Source of the DNA: Fibrobacterota bacterium | GTDB taxonomy: Bacteria > Fibrobacterota > Fibrobacteria > UBA11236 | Reading direction: 5' to 3' | Assembly: GCA_947466585.1 (NCBI GenBank) | Contig: CANIEU010000006.1 | Location: 58,124 to 122,123, forward strand | DNA: 64,000 bases | Shown here: piece after piece, positions 8,088 to 18,200 of the stretch | Layout: each line of letters opens with the position of its first letter | Numbering within the stretch: the stretch's first letter is position 1 | Translations under genes and position numbers: made by a program | The notes under the pieces: generated by a model | Seen by the model: only the letters and a program-made list of their open reading frames with translations | What the model was told of the DNA's origin: nothing | Databases searched by the model: none

Positions 8088-9986
8088 ATGCTCTCCCACG
8101 ACCCCGTTCAAAAATTCGCGCGCACCCGCCTGCGCGAAGCGTTGGAACATTCTTCCGCCGGCAAGTTTCTGCGTGGTGCGCGTGCGGCCTGGGCCGACGC
8201 GTGGGCGCATGCGCGCATTCCGGGCAAGGCCGAAATAAAGCTGCTCGAGAAGCAGGGCAACACTTGCGCCGATTGGACTGCCGTGCGCCTGCTCGGCAAA
8301 GGTTCGCTTGCGGGCGTGGTACGGTGCCGATTCGAAGGACGCGTGCTGCTCTCCACCGAACACGGATCTCCCGTGTTGCGCGACAGCTTGATCCGCGACT
8401 GCCGAATCGGCGCTGCCACGGTGGAGTCGGTCGCAGTGCTGGACCGTGTGATCGTGGAAGACGGCGCGGTACTGCGGCATATCGGCGCCTGCGCCGGTGT
8501 GGCGGGCTCGCGGTTTTGTCTCGGCCTCGCCGTTCACCCCGGTAGTGAAACCGGCGCGCGCCGCGTGTTTCTTTCCGACGGATTGTTGCTCGAAGATTGC
8601 GCCGCCATGGCGGCGCTTCCTCCTGCAGAGCAAGAGGCTTTGGCCGCCGAATGGAAAGCCCGTCTGCATTATTGCGAGTCCGACCACGCCTTCGTGGGCG
8701 CGGGCGCATGCATCGAACACACGGGATTCGTGGAAGACTGTTTCGTGGGCCCGGGCGCGCGCATCCGCGGTGCCGCCGCCTTGCGCCACAGTGTGATCGG
8801 CTCCCTCAGCGAAGATCCCGTGGTCGTCGGGGATGGCGCCTTGGTGGAACAATGCGTGCTCGAAGCGGGAGTACGCATCGATTCCGCGGCCCAGGTGCGA
8901 CGCTCCTTGTTTTTGGAACACTCGGCCGCGGAACAAGGCGGCCATGTCGCCGATTCCGTGATCGGCCCCAACACCTTGATCGCGAAGGGCGAAGTGACGG
9001 CGTCGCTGGTCGGCCCGTTCGTCGGCTTCCATCATCAGGCGCTGCTCATCGGGGCGTTGTGGCCCGAGGGTCGCGGTAACCTAGGCTACGGCGCGAACGT
9101 GGGCAGCAACCACACGGGACGCAAGCCGGATCAGGAATTGCGGCCGGGCGAAGGAACCTTCTTCGGGCTTTCCTGCTCGATCAAATTCCCCGCCGACTTT
9201 TCGGGGGCTCCCTACTCGCTGTTCGCCACGGCGGTCGTCACGCCTCCGCAAAAAATCGCTTTGCCTTTTTCACTCATCACCTCCACTGCGGGTGGCGAAA
9301 ATCAACAAACCGCAGCAGCCGGCAAGAATGAAATCATCCCGGGCTGGATGTGGAGCGAAAACGCTTACGCCTTGATCCGCAATGCCTACAAGTACGCCGA
9401 CCGCAACCAGGCGCGTCGCCATGCGCTGCCCGAAACCACGCCGCCGCAGGGTTCGCCGCTGGCCGGCAGCTTTCTCGCCTCCGATCTTTTTTCGGATCGC
9501 GTGGCCGCAACCGTCGAGCACGCGCTCGCAACCCTGTCGACCTTGCCTCCGGGCCTGCTGGGACTTCTCACCGGTAAGGAGATTCCCGGCGCTGGCAAGA
9601 ATTTCGTGCATGCGCACCGCCTCGAGGACGCGTGCTCCGCGTATCGGAATTATCTCGCCTTCGTACTGATCCGCACCCTGTTGTGGGAACATGAAGACGG
9701 CGCGAAGCCTTTTCAGCCCGTTCCCGAGCGGCTCTCGCGCATGCGTATGCTGGCGGAAAAGGCGGGCATCGAAACTGGAAACGTGCCGGCGGCCCTCAAT
9801 GTTTTTGTGGGTTTGTCGAGAGCGGTGGAAGCCTCTCTGGGTCGGGACTCGGAACGGGGCACGGCGGTGTTTTCGGACTACGCCGACTTTCACGGGGAAG
9901 CTGCTGCGGATGTCGTTTGCTTGCGCCTGAAGGCCGAAACCAAGGCGCTGGAGCCTGTTTTACGGCAAAGGCTGGCGGCGCTTTAA
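8088..9986 (+). CDS. DUF4954 family left-handed beta-helix protein
   Basis: A 632-residue soluble protein whose middle section (about residues 100-330) is a run of hexapeptide-like repeats, as in sugar-nucleotide acyl- and nucleotidyltransferases. The DUF4954 fingerprint is clear: GYGANVGSNHTGRKPDQE followed by PGEGTFFGLSCSIKFPADFS. The family is known mainly from Bacteroidota, Spirochaetota and Fibrobacterota and has no established function. The fold suggests an acyl- or glycosyl-modifying enzyme or a scaffold. No signal peptide is seen. No Shine-Dalgarno precedes the ATG, which sits next to the repeat spacer. Confidence 0.85.
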   Translation: MLSHDPVQKFARTRLREALEHSSAGKFLRGARAAWADAWAHARIPGKAEIKLLEKQGNTCADWTAVRLLGKGSLAGVVRCRFEGRVLLSTEHGSPVLRDSLIRDCRIGAATVESVAVLDRVIVEDGAVLRHIGACAGVAGSRFCLGLAVHPGSETGARRVFLSDGLLLEDCAAMAALPPAEQEALAAEWKARLHYCESDHAFVGAGACIEHTGFVEDCFVGPGARIRGAAALRHSVIGSLSEDPVVVGDGALVEQCVLEAGVRIDSAAQVRRSLFLEHSAAEQGGHVADSVIGPNTLIAKGEVTASLVGPFVGFHHQALLIGALWPEGRGNLGYGANVGSNHTGRKPDQELRPGEGTFFGLSCSIKFPADFSGAPYSLFATAVVTPPQKIALPFSLITSTAGGENQQTAAAGKNEIIPGWMWSENAYALIRNAYKYADRNQARRHALPETTPPQGSPLAGSFLASDLFSDRVAATVEHALATLSTLPPGLLGLLTGKEIPGAGKNFVHAHRLEDACSAYRNYLAFVLIRTLLWEHEDGAKPFQPVPERLSRMRMLAEKAGIETGNVPAALNVFVGLSRAVEASLGRDSERGTAVFSDYADFHGEAAADVVCLRLKAETKALEPVLRQRLAAL

Positions 9987-10017
9987 TCGAGCGCCTGCCT
10001 TGCCCGCATTGCGCGCA

Positions 10018-10046
10018 TTGCCATTGTCACCGCCCGTAGCTATAAT
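10018..10046 (+). promoter_or_regulatory. Near-consensus sigma-70 promoter of tRNA-Met
   Basis: TTGCCA at 10018-10023 and a perfect TATAAT at 10041-10046 are separated by exactly 17 bases. Initiation 6-10 bases further on would fall just before the tRNA at 10057. This is the clearest housekeeping promoter in the window. Confidence 0.85.
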
Positions 10047-10056
10047 TGCCTGCCTT

Positions 10057-10133
10057 GGCGGGCTAGCTCAGTTGGTTAGAGCAGCGGAATCATAATCCGC
10101 GTGTCCGGGGTTCAAATCCCTGGCCCGCTACCA
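10057..10133 (+). tRNA. tRNA-Met (CAT anticodon)
   Basis: A full cloverleaf with an encoded 3' CCA. The acceptor stem is closed by a G-U pair (G10057 with the T before the discriminator A). The D arm is GCTC..GAGC and the anticodon stem GCGGA/TCCGC encloses the loop ATCATAA (anticodon CAT); the T arm holds GTTCAAATC. It is called elongator Met. An Ile tRNA with lysidine-modified CAT is the alternative; the acceptor does not look like initiator tRNA. Confidence 0.93.
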
Positions 10134-10140
10134 AAAACTT

Positions 10141-10172
10141 AAAGGGACACCGGAAATGGTGTCTCTTTTTTG
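10141..10172 (+). terminator. Rho-independent terminator after tRNA-Met
   Basis: A stem of AAGGGACACC with GGTGTCTCTT around a GGAAAT loop, followed by a run of Ts. Confidence 0.9.
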
Positions 10173-10350
10173 TTTCCTCTATTTTCCTTTTTCAGGGTTC
10201 ACTCGTTTCAGGCTGCTTTTCGGAGGAGACCGCCCTTTGCGGCTCCCGCGATCGCACCCTCACTTTGTCATTTCGGCTACTCAAACGCTAAATGACATAC
10301 ATTTGCAAATCTGGCAAACTCAGGATCGCAAACCCAAGTTGGAAAAACGC

Positions 10351-11724
10351 ATGCACAAGACATTGAAGCTTTTGTTGTCTCTCGCCGTAGCCCTATTTTT
10401 GTTGGCGTGTACCACGGACAGCAGCACCTCCGGCAATTCAACCAAATACACGGTCGGCGGCACGGTATCCGGTCTTGGAACCGGTCAAGTCGTCTCGCTC
10501 AAACTGGTCGGGGATGGCGGCGCCCTGGATAATCAAAATGTCTCCAGCAGTGGCGCCTTTACTTTCGGCCCCCTGCTTTCCAGCGGTGTGGTTTACCAGG
10601 TCACCGTCGAAACCCAGCCGCGGGGTCAGGTTTGTACGGTGACCAACGGATCCGGAACGCTCGCCCAGGTCAACGTCACGAGCGTGACCATCAATTGCGT
10701 AAACCAGGGCTTTGTAGTGTATGTCACGCAGGAAATGACCGGCACCGTCGTCGGCTATCGCATTGACAACCAAGGCGGCGATCTGATGGAGGCGATTCCC
10801 TCGGTTTCCACGGGAACGGGGACCTTGCCGGCGCCGAAAGGTATCGCGGTGGCCACGAACGGAAAATACGCTTATGTCACCAATGAAGGCATCAACACGG
10901 TTGCAGCCTTTTCCATCGACGCCGCCACGGGTGCCTTGACCTCGGTGGGTTCGACGCCTACAAAAGCTGGCCCGTTAGGCGTGGCAGTCGACCCGGCCGG
11001 GAAATTCGTCTATGTGGCTGAGGCCCTTGCGGAAAAAGTCTCGAGCTATGCCGTGAATCCAACCACGGGTGGGTTAACCTTCGCGAAAAGCACGGTTCCG
11101 GCGGACACATCGGACCCGGTAATCGGGGTCAGTTTGGCGGTGGCGCCTTCGGGAGACTTTGTGTACTATGCGTCTGGCTATGATGGGTCAACGGGAAGCC
11201 TCCGGGTCGATCGCACGAGTGGCGCCCTTACTTTCGTTTCCGAATGGGCTGGCATCTCACAAACCACCCACCAGATCGTCGTCCATCCCGGTGGAAAATT
11301 CGCCTACGTCGGCCTAGGTGCTTTCGACCAGGCAACCGGTCACGTTATCGTACTTGCGCTAAACTCCGTATCGGGCGGCATGACCCAAGCGAGCATCGCC
11401 GATATCACAGGGATCGTGAGGGGGGTTGCCGTCGATCCGACCGGCAAATACCTCTATGCCATCGAGAGCAAAAACAATTTGATTTACGCCTACAGCATCA
11501 ATGCCGCTTCGGGCGCATTGACGCGAATCGGCTCGACGATCGCTACTGGAACCAGCCCGGAAGGCGTGACCGTGGACCGCGGCGGGAAATTCGTGTACGT
11601 CGCCAACGGCGGTAGTCACACCCTTTCCATGTATGAAATCAACGCGGCAACCGGCGTCTTGTCGGGGGGTGGACTGAGGCGCACGGGTGATAATACGCAG
11701 CCCTTTGCCATCACCAGTTTTTAA
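10351..11724 (+). CDS. Lipoprotein with lactonase-like beta-propeller (YncE-like)
   Basis: About 457 residues. The start at 10351 gives a lipoprotein signal (LLSLAVALFLLACTTDSS, lipobox LLAC) and has GGA upstream; an earlier in-frame ATG at 10156 lies in the tRNA terminator and is rejected. The N-terminal module (about 30-115) has the repeat-type pattern YTVGGTVSGLGTGQVVSLKL and GQVCTVTNGSGT common in secreted proteins. The rest is a beta-propeller of 40-50 residue blades (GKYAYVTNEGINTVAAFSID, GKFVYVAEALAEKVSSYAVN, GKFVYVANGGSHTLSMYEIN), as in lactonase/YVTN families. It is probably surface-anchored; ligand is unknown. Confidence 0.85.
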   Translation: MHKTLKLLLSLAVALFLLACTTDSSTSGNSTKYTVGGTVSGLGTGQVVSLKLVGDGGALDNQNVSSSGAFTFGPLLSSGVVYQVTVETQPRGQVCTVTNGSGTLAQVNVTSVTINCVNQGFVVYVTQEMTGTVVGYRIDNQGGDLMEAIPSVSTGTGTLPAPKGIAVATNGKYAYVTNEGINTVAAFSIDAATGALTSVGSTPTKAGPLGVAVDPAGKFVYVAEALAEKVSSYAVNPTTGGLTFAKSTVPADTSDPVIGVSLAVAPSGDFVYYASGYDGSTGSLRVDRTSGALTFVSEWAGISQTTHQIVVHPGGKFAYVGLGAFDQATGHVIVLALNSVSGGMTQASIADITGIVRGVAVDPTGKYLYAIESKNNLIYAYSINAASGALTRIGSTIATGTSPEGVTVDRGGKFVYVANGGSHTLSMYEINAATGVLSGGGLRRTGDNTQPFAITSF

Positions 11725-11743
11725 TCGTTCGACGCACCGTACG

Positions 11744-11777
11744 CAGGGGGAGCAGAGGACACCCTGCTCCCTTTTTC
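11744..11777 (+). terminator. Rho-independent terminator of the propeller lipoprotein gene
   Basis: GGGAGCAG at 11747 pairs with CTGCTCCC at 11764 across an eight- to nine-base loop, followed by five Ts. Confidence 0.88.
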
Positions 11778-11940
11778 TTATCCAATAGATTCAGGTCACC
11801 GCTACGAAAATTTCGAGTTTTTTGCCCAATTTATGGCAGAAACCGAATAAGTGGGTTATCAGACCTACCTCCCCATCCCGATTCCGAGGCGTGATTCCGG
11901 ACTGGCCCGGCCTAGATGCTTTTTGCAATTTAGAGGCAAG

Positions 11941-12447
11941 ATGAAACGGTCTCGCAAAGTCATGGCACTCAGCGCGCTCCTCGCCGTTACGGCGTGGGCC
12001 AACGTGCAGGTCATGGCCTGTTGCTGGTTTGCGGGGGCAAAGGTGCATGCGTCCTCCCCTTCTCAAACCACAGTAGCCGGTGAAGTCACCGATCATTCCT
12101 GCTGTCCGAAGGGTGCATCCACGCACGAGGATGCCTCGCAATCCCACGCTGCCAACGGACATGTTGCACATGGTGCGAATGGTGCGAATGGTGTAGCCCT
12201 CTCCCCTTCCCACGCCGCACATTCGGAAAATACGGGGATGTGCTGCGGGCATGATACCTCGCCTGTGGAAATCACGTCTTCCACATCGTCGTTCTCCACG
12301 GTCACGTTTTTGCCTACGGTTCTCAACGCCCTCAGCGTGCTTCATGCCGAAGATGCGCATACCTTACCGATGCACTCCGCGTCCCTCGATCTTCCGATCG
12401 ATGCCGGTCCGCCGCGCTTTTTGTCGTTGCAGCGTATTCTGATTTAA
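11941..12447 (+). CDS. Secreted His/Cys-rich protein of the copper-efflux locus
   Basis: A 168-residue exported protein with an N-terminal signal (MALSALLAVTAWANVQVMA). It carries three Cys-Cys pairs (MACCWF, HSCCPKG, GMCCGHD) and a stretch rich in His, Ala and Gly (SHAANGHVAHGANGANGVAL). The start at 11941 has AGAGGC eight bases upstream. I do not recognise a named family. Its position directly ahead of CusC/CusB/CusA-like genes and the paired Cys plus His content suggest a periplasmic or surface metal (copper/silver) binding protein. That role is inference. The middle contains near-perfect short duplications (GGTGCGAAT repeated), a sign of slippage growth. Confidence 0.7.
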   Translation: MKRSRKVMALSALLAVTAWANVQVMACCWFAGAKVHASSPSQTTVAGEVTDHSCCPKGASTHEDASQSHAANGHVAHGANGANGVALSPSHAAHSENTGMCCGHDTSPVEITSSTSSFSTVTFLPTVLNALSVLHAEDAHTLPMHSASLDLPIDAGPPRFLSLQRILI

Positions 12448-12564
12448 GCCTCGGGGCGGTTTCCACACCGCCTCTCCCACTCCCTGTCCGCTTTGTCCAC
12501 CGTGCGCCCTGCGCACGCATTCGGCAGTTCCGCCGCATTCGTGCGGCTCCTCGGAGGAGGCTTC

Positions 12565-13914
12565 ATGTTCCGCATTCCGCATTTCCGATTTTCAAATACA
12601 CGCGCAAGCGCGTGGCGAAGCCGCACGAAAGGGGGGACAACGTTCGCCGTGGGTGTTCTTTTAACGGTCTCAGGGGCGCACGCCCAGGAAGTTTATCCGC
12701 CCGCCGAAGCCGCGCGTTGGATTGCGGTGGCGCTCGAACGCAATCCAGGGCTCGCAGCGGCGCGACTGGATGCGGATGCCGTGCACGCCCTCGCCCACCA
12801 TCACAACGCTCTTGCAAATCCGGAGCTGGCGGTGGACTTCTATCAGGGGCCGGTCGCGCGTTTCCCCAATCCGTTGAGCCGGCAGGAGGAGATCGATTAC
12901 TCGGTTGCGCAACGGATTCCGTTTCCGGGAAAGCTGGGGTCGATGGCTTCCGCGGAACATTGGCGCGGAGCCGCCGCCGGAAAGCGGAATGAAGGCACCG
13001 CATTGGAGTTACGTCGCCGCGTCCTCACGGCCTATGCGGACCTGTATGCGGTCGAATGGGAACTCCGGATTTTGCGCGAAAACCGTGACGAGATGAACCG
13101 CCTCATCCAATCTTTGAAAACCGGGTACGCATCGGGGCGAGGGCGGCAATCGGATTGGCTGCGGGCCGAATCGGAATCGGCGGCGCTTGAGGCCGCGATT
13201 CTGAAAGCGGAGGCGATGCGCCTGGAAAGTCGGGCGATGGCGGCGGAAGCCATGGGACTGGAAGATCGGGATGCCCCGGAATTGCGTGTGCGAACCGACA
13301 GCATGACTCCGCCGGTTTTGAGTATCGCTCCGGAAACATTGCGGAATAACGCAGTGGCGAAAAGTCCCGACTTGGCCGCGATGGACTTCGAGGTCTCGAT
13401 GGCCGACGCGGAAATCACCGTGGCGAACAAGGAGGCGCTGCCCGACTTCATGGTCCGCGGAACCTACAAGGACATGCGCAATGATCCCAAGGATTATTGG
13501 TCGCTGATGGTAGCCGTGGAAGCCCCCCTTTTACCTTGGGCATGGCAAGGATTACGGCAAGGCGTGCGGCGTGCACGTCTGTTGCGCGAGAAGGCGGGGC
13601 GCGAAGCGACGAGGGCGCGTATCGGACTGATCACTGATCTGGATCGATCGCGCAGTGACCTGGAGTCGGCTTCGGATCGGTTAAAGCTGGCCCGAGAACG
13701 GCAGATACCGGTCGCCGCGCAGATGGCGCAATCGGTGCAGGCGGAATACCGTCAGGGTACGGCAGATTTCAACGAGGTCATCATGAGCCTGCGCGAGGTG
13801 CGCATGGCACGGGAACAATATCACCAAGCGGCTTCGGATCACCTGAAGGCTTGGGCCAACCTTGAATGGGTCACCGGAGGCAACCTCTCTGATGTGGCAG
13901 GGGAGAAACCATGA
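12565..13914 (+). CDS. TolC-family outer-membrane channel of a metal RND system (CusC/CzcC-like)
   Basis: A 449-residue outer-membrane efflux protein. The start at 12565 has an excellent Shine-Dalgarno (GGAGGAGG). A signal sequence ending near SGAHAQ precedes two repeats of the coiled-coil/barrel type, with AVALERNPGLAAARLD and AVAKSPDLAAMDFEVSMADA marking the repeat starts, as in OEP proteins. It overlaps the adaptor gene by four bases, so the C-B-A components form one operon. It should form the outer-membrane duct for copper or silver export. Confidence 0.87.
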   Translation: MFRIPHFRFSNTRASAWRSRTKGGTTFAVGVLLTVSGAHAQEVYPPAEAARWIAVALERNPGLAAARLDADAVHALAHHHNALANPELAVDFYQGPVARFPNPLSRQEEIDYSVAQRIPFPGKLGSMASAEHWRGAAAGKRNEGTALELRRRVLTAYADLYAVEWELRILRENRDEMNRLIQSLKTGYASGRGRQSDWLRAESESAALEAAILKAEAMRLESRAMAAEAMGLEDRDAPELRVRTDSMTPPVLSIAPETLRNNAVAKSPDLAAMDFEVSMADAEITVANKEALPDFMVRGTYKDMRNDPKDYWSLMVAVEAPLLPWAWQGLRQGVRRARLLREKAGREATRARIGLITDLDRSRSDLESASDRLKLARERQIPVAAQMAQSVQAEYRQGTADFNEVIMSLREVRMAREQYHQAASDHLKAWANLEWVTGGNLSDVAGEKP

Positions 13915-15239
13915 ACGCGCTCACGAAAACCACCGTCTTAGGTACGCTGACGCTGTTGCTTGCACTTTCGCTTTCGGGATGTGATTCCCGAAATAATAAG
14001 GAGGCGGATCCCGGTTCGACTCGTACGGAAGGAGTCGCGAACGGTTCAGATGCGGCGTCGGTGAAACCGACCCCGAAAAAAATCCTTTATCAATGCGCCA
14101 TGCATCCGCAAATCATCCGGGATAAACCGGGAACATGCCCGATCTGCGGAATGGAACTCGTACCTATTCCGGAAGAACTCACCATGCCGGACTCGACGTC
14201 GGCGGATGGGTCACGACCCGCATCACCCATCCCGGTAGTACGTGTGGATCCGACGACTCTCCGTAACATCGGCTTGCGCACCGAGGTGGTGCACTCCCGT
14301 CTGCTGACCCGCGACCTGCGGCTCAACGGCAAGATCGCGGTGGATGAGGCACGCATTTACTCGGTGACGGCGCGTGTGGAGGGCTATGTGGAGACTTTGG
14401 CGGCGACCTCCATCGGGAAAAGCGTCCAAGCGGGTGAAACCTTGTTGGAACTTTACAGTCCCGACCTACTGACCGCACAGCAAGAGTACCTGCAAGGCGG
14501 CCCGAGCGCTCTAGGCGCGCGTGAAAGAATGCTGAACTGGGGAGTCTCCACCCGCTTTCTCGCACGTCTGGAGAAAACCCGTGAGATCAAGCGACGCGTG
14601 CCTCTTCTCGCACCGGCGGCCGGCGTGATCACGCGCAAGGAAGTGGTGCAGGGGCAATCCGTGGGTGCCGGTATGGAATTGTTCCGCATCACGGATTTGT
14701 CGGAGGTGTGGGTTACCGCACGGGTGTACCCGACCGATCTGCCTTGGGTGAAAACCGGCGGGACTGCCGCCATTCAAGTGCGCAACCTGCCCGACCGGGA
14801 TTTTTCGGCGACGGTGCTTTACGTCTCCCCTGAACTCGATCCGACCACGCGCACTGCAGAGATCCGCATGAAGCTGGTCAATACTCCCGGCCGAGACCTG
14901 CGCCCCGAAATGTTCGCCGAAGTCGTGATCGCGGGTGCAAGCGAAAAAGAGTCCCTGACGGTGCCGGCGCAATCGTTGATCCGAACCGGAGGACGCAACG
15001 TGGCGGTAGTGACCCTTGGCGGCGGGCGTTTTCAGCCCCGCGAAGTACGCATCGGCCGGGAGACCGGCGAGTGGATTGAAATTCTCGACGGACTGCAAGA
15101 GGGAGAGCAGATCGTGGTGGCGGCGCAATTTCTGATCGACTCCGAGAGCAATCTGCGGGCCGCAATCGCCTCGATGTCGGCCACGCAAAGCGGACCATCG
15201 AATCAAACGGATACACCGGAGGCCGGACATGCGCGCTGA
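13911..15239 (+). CDS. cusB: Heavy-metal RND periplasmic adaptor with HMBD domain (CusB-like)
   Basis: A 442-residue membrane-fusion protein. After a lipoprotein-like signal (TLLLALSLSGCDS), residues about 58-86 form the heavy-metal-binding domain (YQCAMHPQIIRDKPG, CPICGMELVPI), which in CusB/SilB homologues binds copper or silver. Then come the lipoyl/barrel-sandwich and beta-barrel parts (PLLAPAAGVITRKEVVQGQ, EVWVTARVYPTDLPWV, QSLIRTGGRNVAVV). It links the inner-membrane pump and the outer-membrane channel. It overlaps both neighbours (4 and 11 bases). Confidence 0.9.
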   Translation: MNALTKTTVLGTLTLLLALSLSGCDSRNNKEADPGSTRTEGVANGSDAASVKPTPKKILYQCAMHPQIIRDKPGTCPICGMELVPIPEELTMPDSTSADGSRPASPIPVVRVDPTTLRNIGLRTEVVHSRLLTRDLRLNGKIAVDEARIYSVTARVEGYVETLAATSIGKSVQAGETLLELYSPDLLTAQQEYLQGGPSALGARERMLNWGVSTRFLARLEKTREIKRRVPLLAPAAGVITRKEVVQGQSVGAGMELFRITDLSEVWVTARVYPTDLPWVKTGGTAAIQVRNLPDRDFSATVLYVSPELDPTTRTAEIRMKLVNTPGRDLRPEMFAEVVIAGASEKESLTVPAQSLIRTGGRNVAVVTLGGGRFQPREVRIGRETGEWIEILDGLQEGEQIVVAAQFLIDSESNLRAAIASMSATQSGPSNQTDTPEAGHAR

Positions 15240-18200
15240 ACACACCGATCAGCCAAAAGCAAATCGTAACGGACCGGATTTTTCGGAAAACCGTAATGGA
15301 TTTTTAGAAGGCGTCGTCCGCTGGTCGATTCGTAACCGTATTTTGGTCGGGCTCGTCACCCTGATGCTGTTTCTTGGAGGAATTTGGTCGACGCTCTCCA
15401 CCCCGGTGGATGCGCTTCCCGACTTAAGCGACGCACAGGTGATCGTGTATACGGCCTTCGACGGGCAATCTCCCCGCACCATCGAAGATCAGGTCACCTA
15501 CCCGCTGACCACGGCCCTGGTTTCGGTGCCGGGATCGAAAACCGTGCGCGGATATTCGTTTTTCGGGTACTCGCTGGTGTACGTGCTGTTCGAAGATGGC
15601 ACCGATCCGTATTGGGCGCGATCGCGCGTGCAGGAATACCTCAATACCGCGCAGCAACGCTTGCCCGAGGGCGTGACCCCATCGCTGGGGCCCGATGGAA
15701 CAGGCGTAGGTTGGGTGTACGAATACGCGCTGGTTTCCGAAAATAAATCGTTGCAGGAACTGCGCTCGCTTCAGGACTGGTACCTGAAATATGCCCTGTC
15801 TTCGGTGGACGGTGTGAGCGAAGTCGCTTCGGTGGGCGGCTACGTCAAACAGTATCAGGTTCAACTCGACCCCTTGCGATTGCAAAGTCTCGGGATCACC
15901 CTGGCAGACGTGGAAATGGCCGTCAAAAATGCGAATGCCGACGTCGGCGGAGAAACCCTCGAAATGGGGGAATCGGAATTAATGGTACGCGGGCAGGGTT
16001 ATTTGCATGGGTTGGACGACTTGAAGGCTGTGCCGGTGAAGTACGATGCAGGCGCGGGTACCTCGGTCACCTTGGGTGACCTCGCCGTGATCGTGGAAGG
16101 GCCCGCCATGCGGCGCGGGGTTGCGGAGCTGGATGGAAAAGGCGAAGTGGTGGGCGGTATCATCGTGATGCGTCAGGGCGCCAACGCGCTTGAGGTCATC
16201 CGGGGGGTCCGGCAAAAACTCGAAGAGCTGCAACACGGGTTACCCGCAGGAGTAAAAATCGTACCTACCTACGACCGCTCCGAGCTGATCGTGCAATCGG
16301 TGCGCAATCTCAGTTTCAAGCTGCTCGAAGAGATGCTGATGATGGCGCTGGTATGCGGGCTCTTTCTACTGCACCTCCGCAGCGCGCTCGTCGCCGTTTT
16401 CACCTTGCCTGCCGCTCTCTTGATCGCGTTTCTGGTGATGCGCTATCAGGGCATTCACGCAGATATCATGTCGCTCGGCGGTATCGCCATTGCAGTGGGA
16501 GCCATGGTGGACGGCACCATCATTCTGATCGAGAACACCCACAAGCACCTCGAGCGCGAAGCCCTAAAGCCACCGGAGCAGCGCCGGGACAACTGGAGCG
16601 TGGTGATCGAGGCCGCTTCGGAAGTGGGGCCGGCGCTCTTTTGGTCTTTGCTGGTGATCACTGTCTCCTTCATTCCCGTGTTCGTTCTGACCGGCCAGGA
16701 AGGCCGTTTGTTCAAGCCTTTGGCTTTCACTAAAACCTGGTCGATGGCCGCCGCTGCGGTACTATCAGTAACGGTGATCCCGATTCTGCTCGGCTATTTC
16801 GTGCGAGGCGGAATCCGTTCGGAGCACAGCAATCCCGTGAACCGTTGGCTGCAGGCAGCGTATCATCCGATCGCGGTTTTCGCGCTGCGGCGGCCCCGCA
16901 CCATGATCACACTTGCCCTGCTACTGATCGGGTTGACGGTATACCCGTTTTCGAAAATAGGGTCGGAATTCATGCCCCCGTTGAACGAAGGGGACTTGAT
17001 CTACATGCCCACAACAATGCCGGGCATCTCCATCACCAAGGCCAAGGAGTTGCTGGGGCAAACGGACCGCATCTTGAAAACCTTTCCCGAAGTGAAGCAG
17101 GTGTTCGGCAAAATCGGGCGCGCCGAAACGCCGACCGATCCGGCAGGGCTCGACATGATGGAAACAATCATCCAGCTCAAACCTCAAAAGGAGTGGCGTC
17201 CGGGAATGACCTCGGCCAAATTAATCGTTGAGATGGATCGCGCCCTGCGCATTCCCGGATTGACGAACGCATGGACCATGCCCATCAAAACACGAGTGGA
17301 CATGTTGAGTACGGGCATCCGCACTCCGGTGGGGCTTAAAATTTCCGGACCGGATCTGGATACGCTGAACAAACTGGGAATCGAAGCCGAAGGCATTCTG
17401 CGCGATGTGCCGGGCACGCAGTCCGCCTTTGCCGAACGCACAGTGGGAGGCAACTACCTCGACATCAAGGTGGATCGCCAAAAGGCCGCGCGCTACGGCC
17501 TGAACGTGGCGGACATCCAGACCGTGATTCTCACCGCGGTGGCCGGCATGCCCGTAACCACCACGGTGGAAGGACTCGAGCGCTATGCGGTGAACCTGCG
17601 ATACAGCCGGGAACTACGGGATAACCTTCCGGCGTTGAAACGCATCCTGATTCCCATGCCGGACGGCGGTGAAGTTCCTTTGGAAGAAGTGGCCGACATT
17701 TCGGAATCCAACGGCCCCATGGTGATCCGTAGCGAAGACACGCGTCCAAGCAGTTGGGTGTTCGTGGACCTGCACACTTCCGATCTGGGTGGATACGTCA
17801 AAAAGGCGCAGAAGGCGCTCGCCGAAAAACTCTTGCTGCCTACTGGGTACAACCTCACATTCAGCGGACAGTACGAATCGATGCAACGCGCGCAGAAGAC
17901 CTTGATGAAGGTGATTCCCATGACCTTGCTGTTGGTGATTCTGCTGCTCTTCCTCAACACCCGCAGTCTGGCAAGGACGTTCATTGTGCTTTGCGCCGTG
18001 CCTTTCTCGCTCGTAGGTGCTGTGTGGATCCTGTACCTGCTCGATTTCAATCTCAGCGTGGCGGTCTGGATCGGCATGATTGCGCTAGCGGGTCTCGACG
18101 CGGAAACCGGGGTGGTGATGCTCTTGTATCTCGATCAGGTGGTGGATGCGCTTCGATCCGAAAACCGTCCGCACGATATGGACGGACTCAAGCAAGCAAT

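Noticed and set aside
7890..9035. A minus-strand frame of 381 codons opposite the DUF4954 gene
   Set aside because: Mirror of hexapeptide-repeat coding; starts inside DUF4954 and ends in the repeat spacer.
10057..10133. Initiator tRNA-Met
   Set aside because: The acceptor starts with a G-U pair, not the C-A mismatch typical of the initiator, and the anticodon stem lacks the three G-C pairs.
10156..10350. Upstream start for the propeller lipoprotein
   Set aside because: It lies in the tRNA terminator and gives a nonsense N-terminus before a clear lipoprotein signal at 10351.
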